Positions 63,831 through 64,000 of a stretch of 64,000 nt of DNA are shown piece after piece. Each line of letters begins with the position of its first letter. Position 1 is the first letter of the stretch. Source of the DNA: Bicyclus anynana (Eukaryota > Arthropoda > Insecta > Lepidoptera > Nymphalidae). The notes beneath the pieces were generated by a model. That model was not told where the DNA came from and searched no databases. It saw only the letters and a list, made by a program, of their open reading frames with translations. The position numbers were made by a program, and so were the translations under genes. Where the stretch lies: positions 5,796,442 through 5,860,441 of the forward strand of contig NC_069102.1 in the NCBI RefSeq assembly GCF_947172395.1, in the 5' to 3' direction.

Positions 63831-64000
63831 ATCAAACTGTAACCAAAATAAGACCCTAGAATGGCAGAGAATGACCTTGAGTAAAGTCACGTACTTGCGA
63901 ACGATGTGTGTAGGGTTAAAGGCGCCTTTTACTGATATCAAACACTCCCCTTTTCCACTCAAGTCACTCTCCCCGCCTATTCCAAGTAACCCATAAAGAA
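63831..64000 (+). repeat. Interspersed repeat, same family as 14509-14676
   Basis: It starts 'atcaaactgtaaccaaaata' and is nearly identical to 14509-14676 up to the window end ('agtaacccataaagaa'). Confidence 0.85.

Larger units (their letters stand above)
15337..64000 (+). other. Inferred first coding intron (at least 48 kb)
   Basis: No exon for domain I S1 or later channel segments was recognised on the plus strand downstream of the donor. The remaining sequence is a mosaic of repeats. It is therefore read as one very long intron, although small exons could have been missed by eye, and other genes nested inside cannot be excluded. Confidence 0.5.

Overview
This is AT-rich, intron-poor-in-exons eukaryotic DNA, almost certainly from a moth or butterfly (Lepidoptera). 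The evidence is the interspersed repeats: tRNA-derived SINEs of three families, many short Helitron-like elements that start with TC and end with CTAG between A and T, 3' stubs of RTE-type LINEs with (TCA)n tails, and many foldback elements and MITEs. There is no bacterial or organellar gene organisation, and no rRNA gene, functional tRNA gene or CRISPR array was seen.

One host exon is convincing. At 14808-15330 (+) a GC-rich exon follows a good 3' splice site and ends at a perfect GTGAGT donor. Its 152 codons (14875-15330) are the N-terminal cytoplasmic part of a voltage-gated cation channel, most like the insect DSC1 (NaCP60E) group. Two short upstream ORFs precede the start. No further channel exon was recognised, so 15331-64000 is most simply read as the first coding intron, at least 48 kb long. 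Bases 1-14807 are upstream: a 5'-UTR intron or intergenic DNA.

Layout. 1-8900: foldback elements (886-1132, 5548-5926), SINEs and Helitron-like pieces. 8908-14105: a roughly 5.2-kb segment bounded by 158-bp inverted copies that I read as identical. It contains a tandem array of stem-loops (12481-13300) whose stems vary while GCGA-like loops recur, and this is the most unusual structure in the window. 14808-15330: the channel exon. 15331-64000: a dense mosaic of SINEs, Helitron-like elements, MITEs (one hAT-like with an 8-bp target duplication), LINE stubs, and a TATA-Inr-splice-donor configuration at 35153-35341.

Most long open frames in the window are chance or lie inside repeats. Coordinates of repeats were read by eye and ends may be off by several bases; family names are by resemblance, not by database search.
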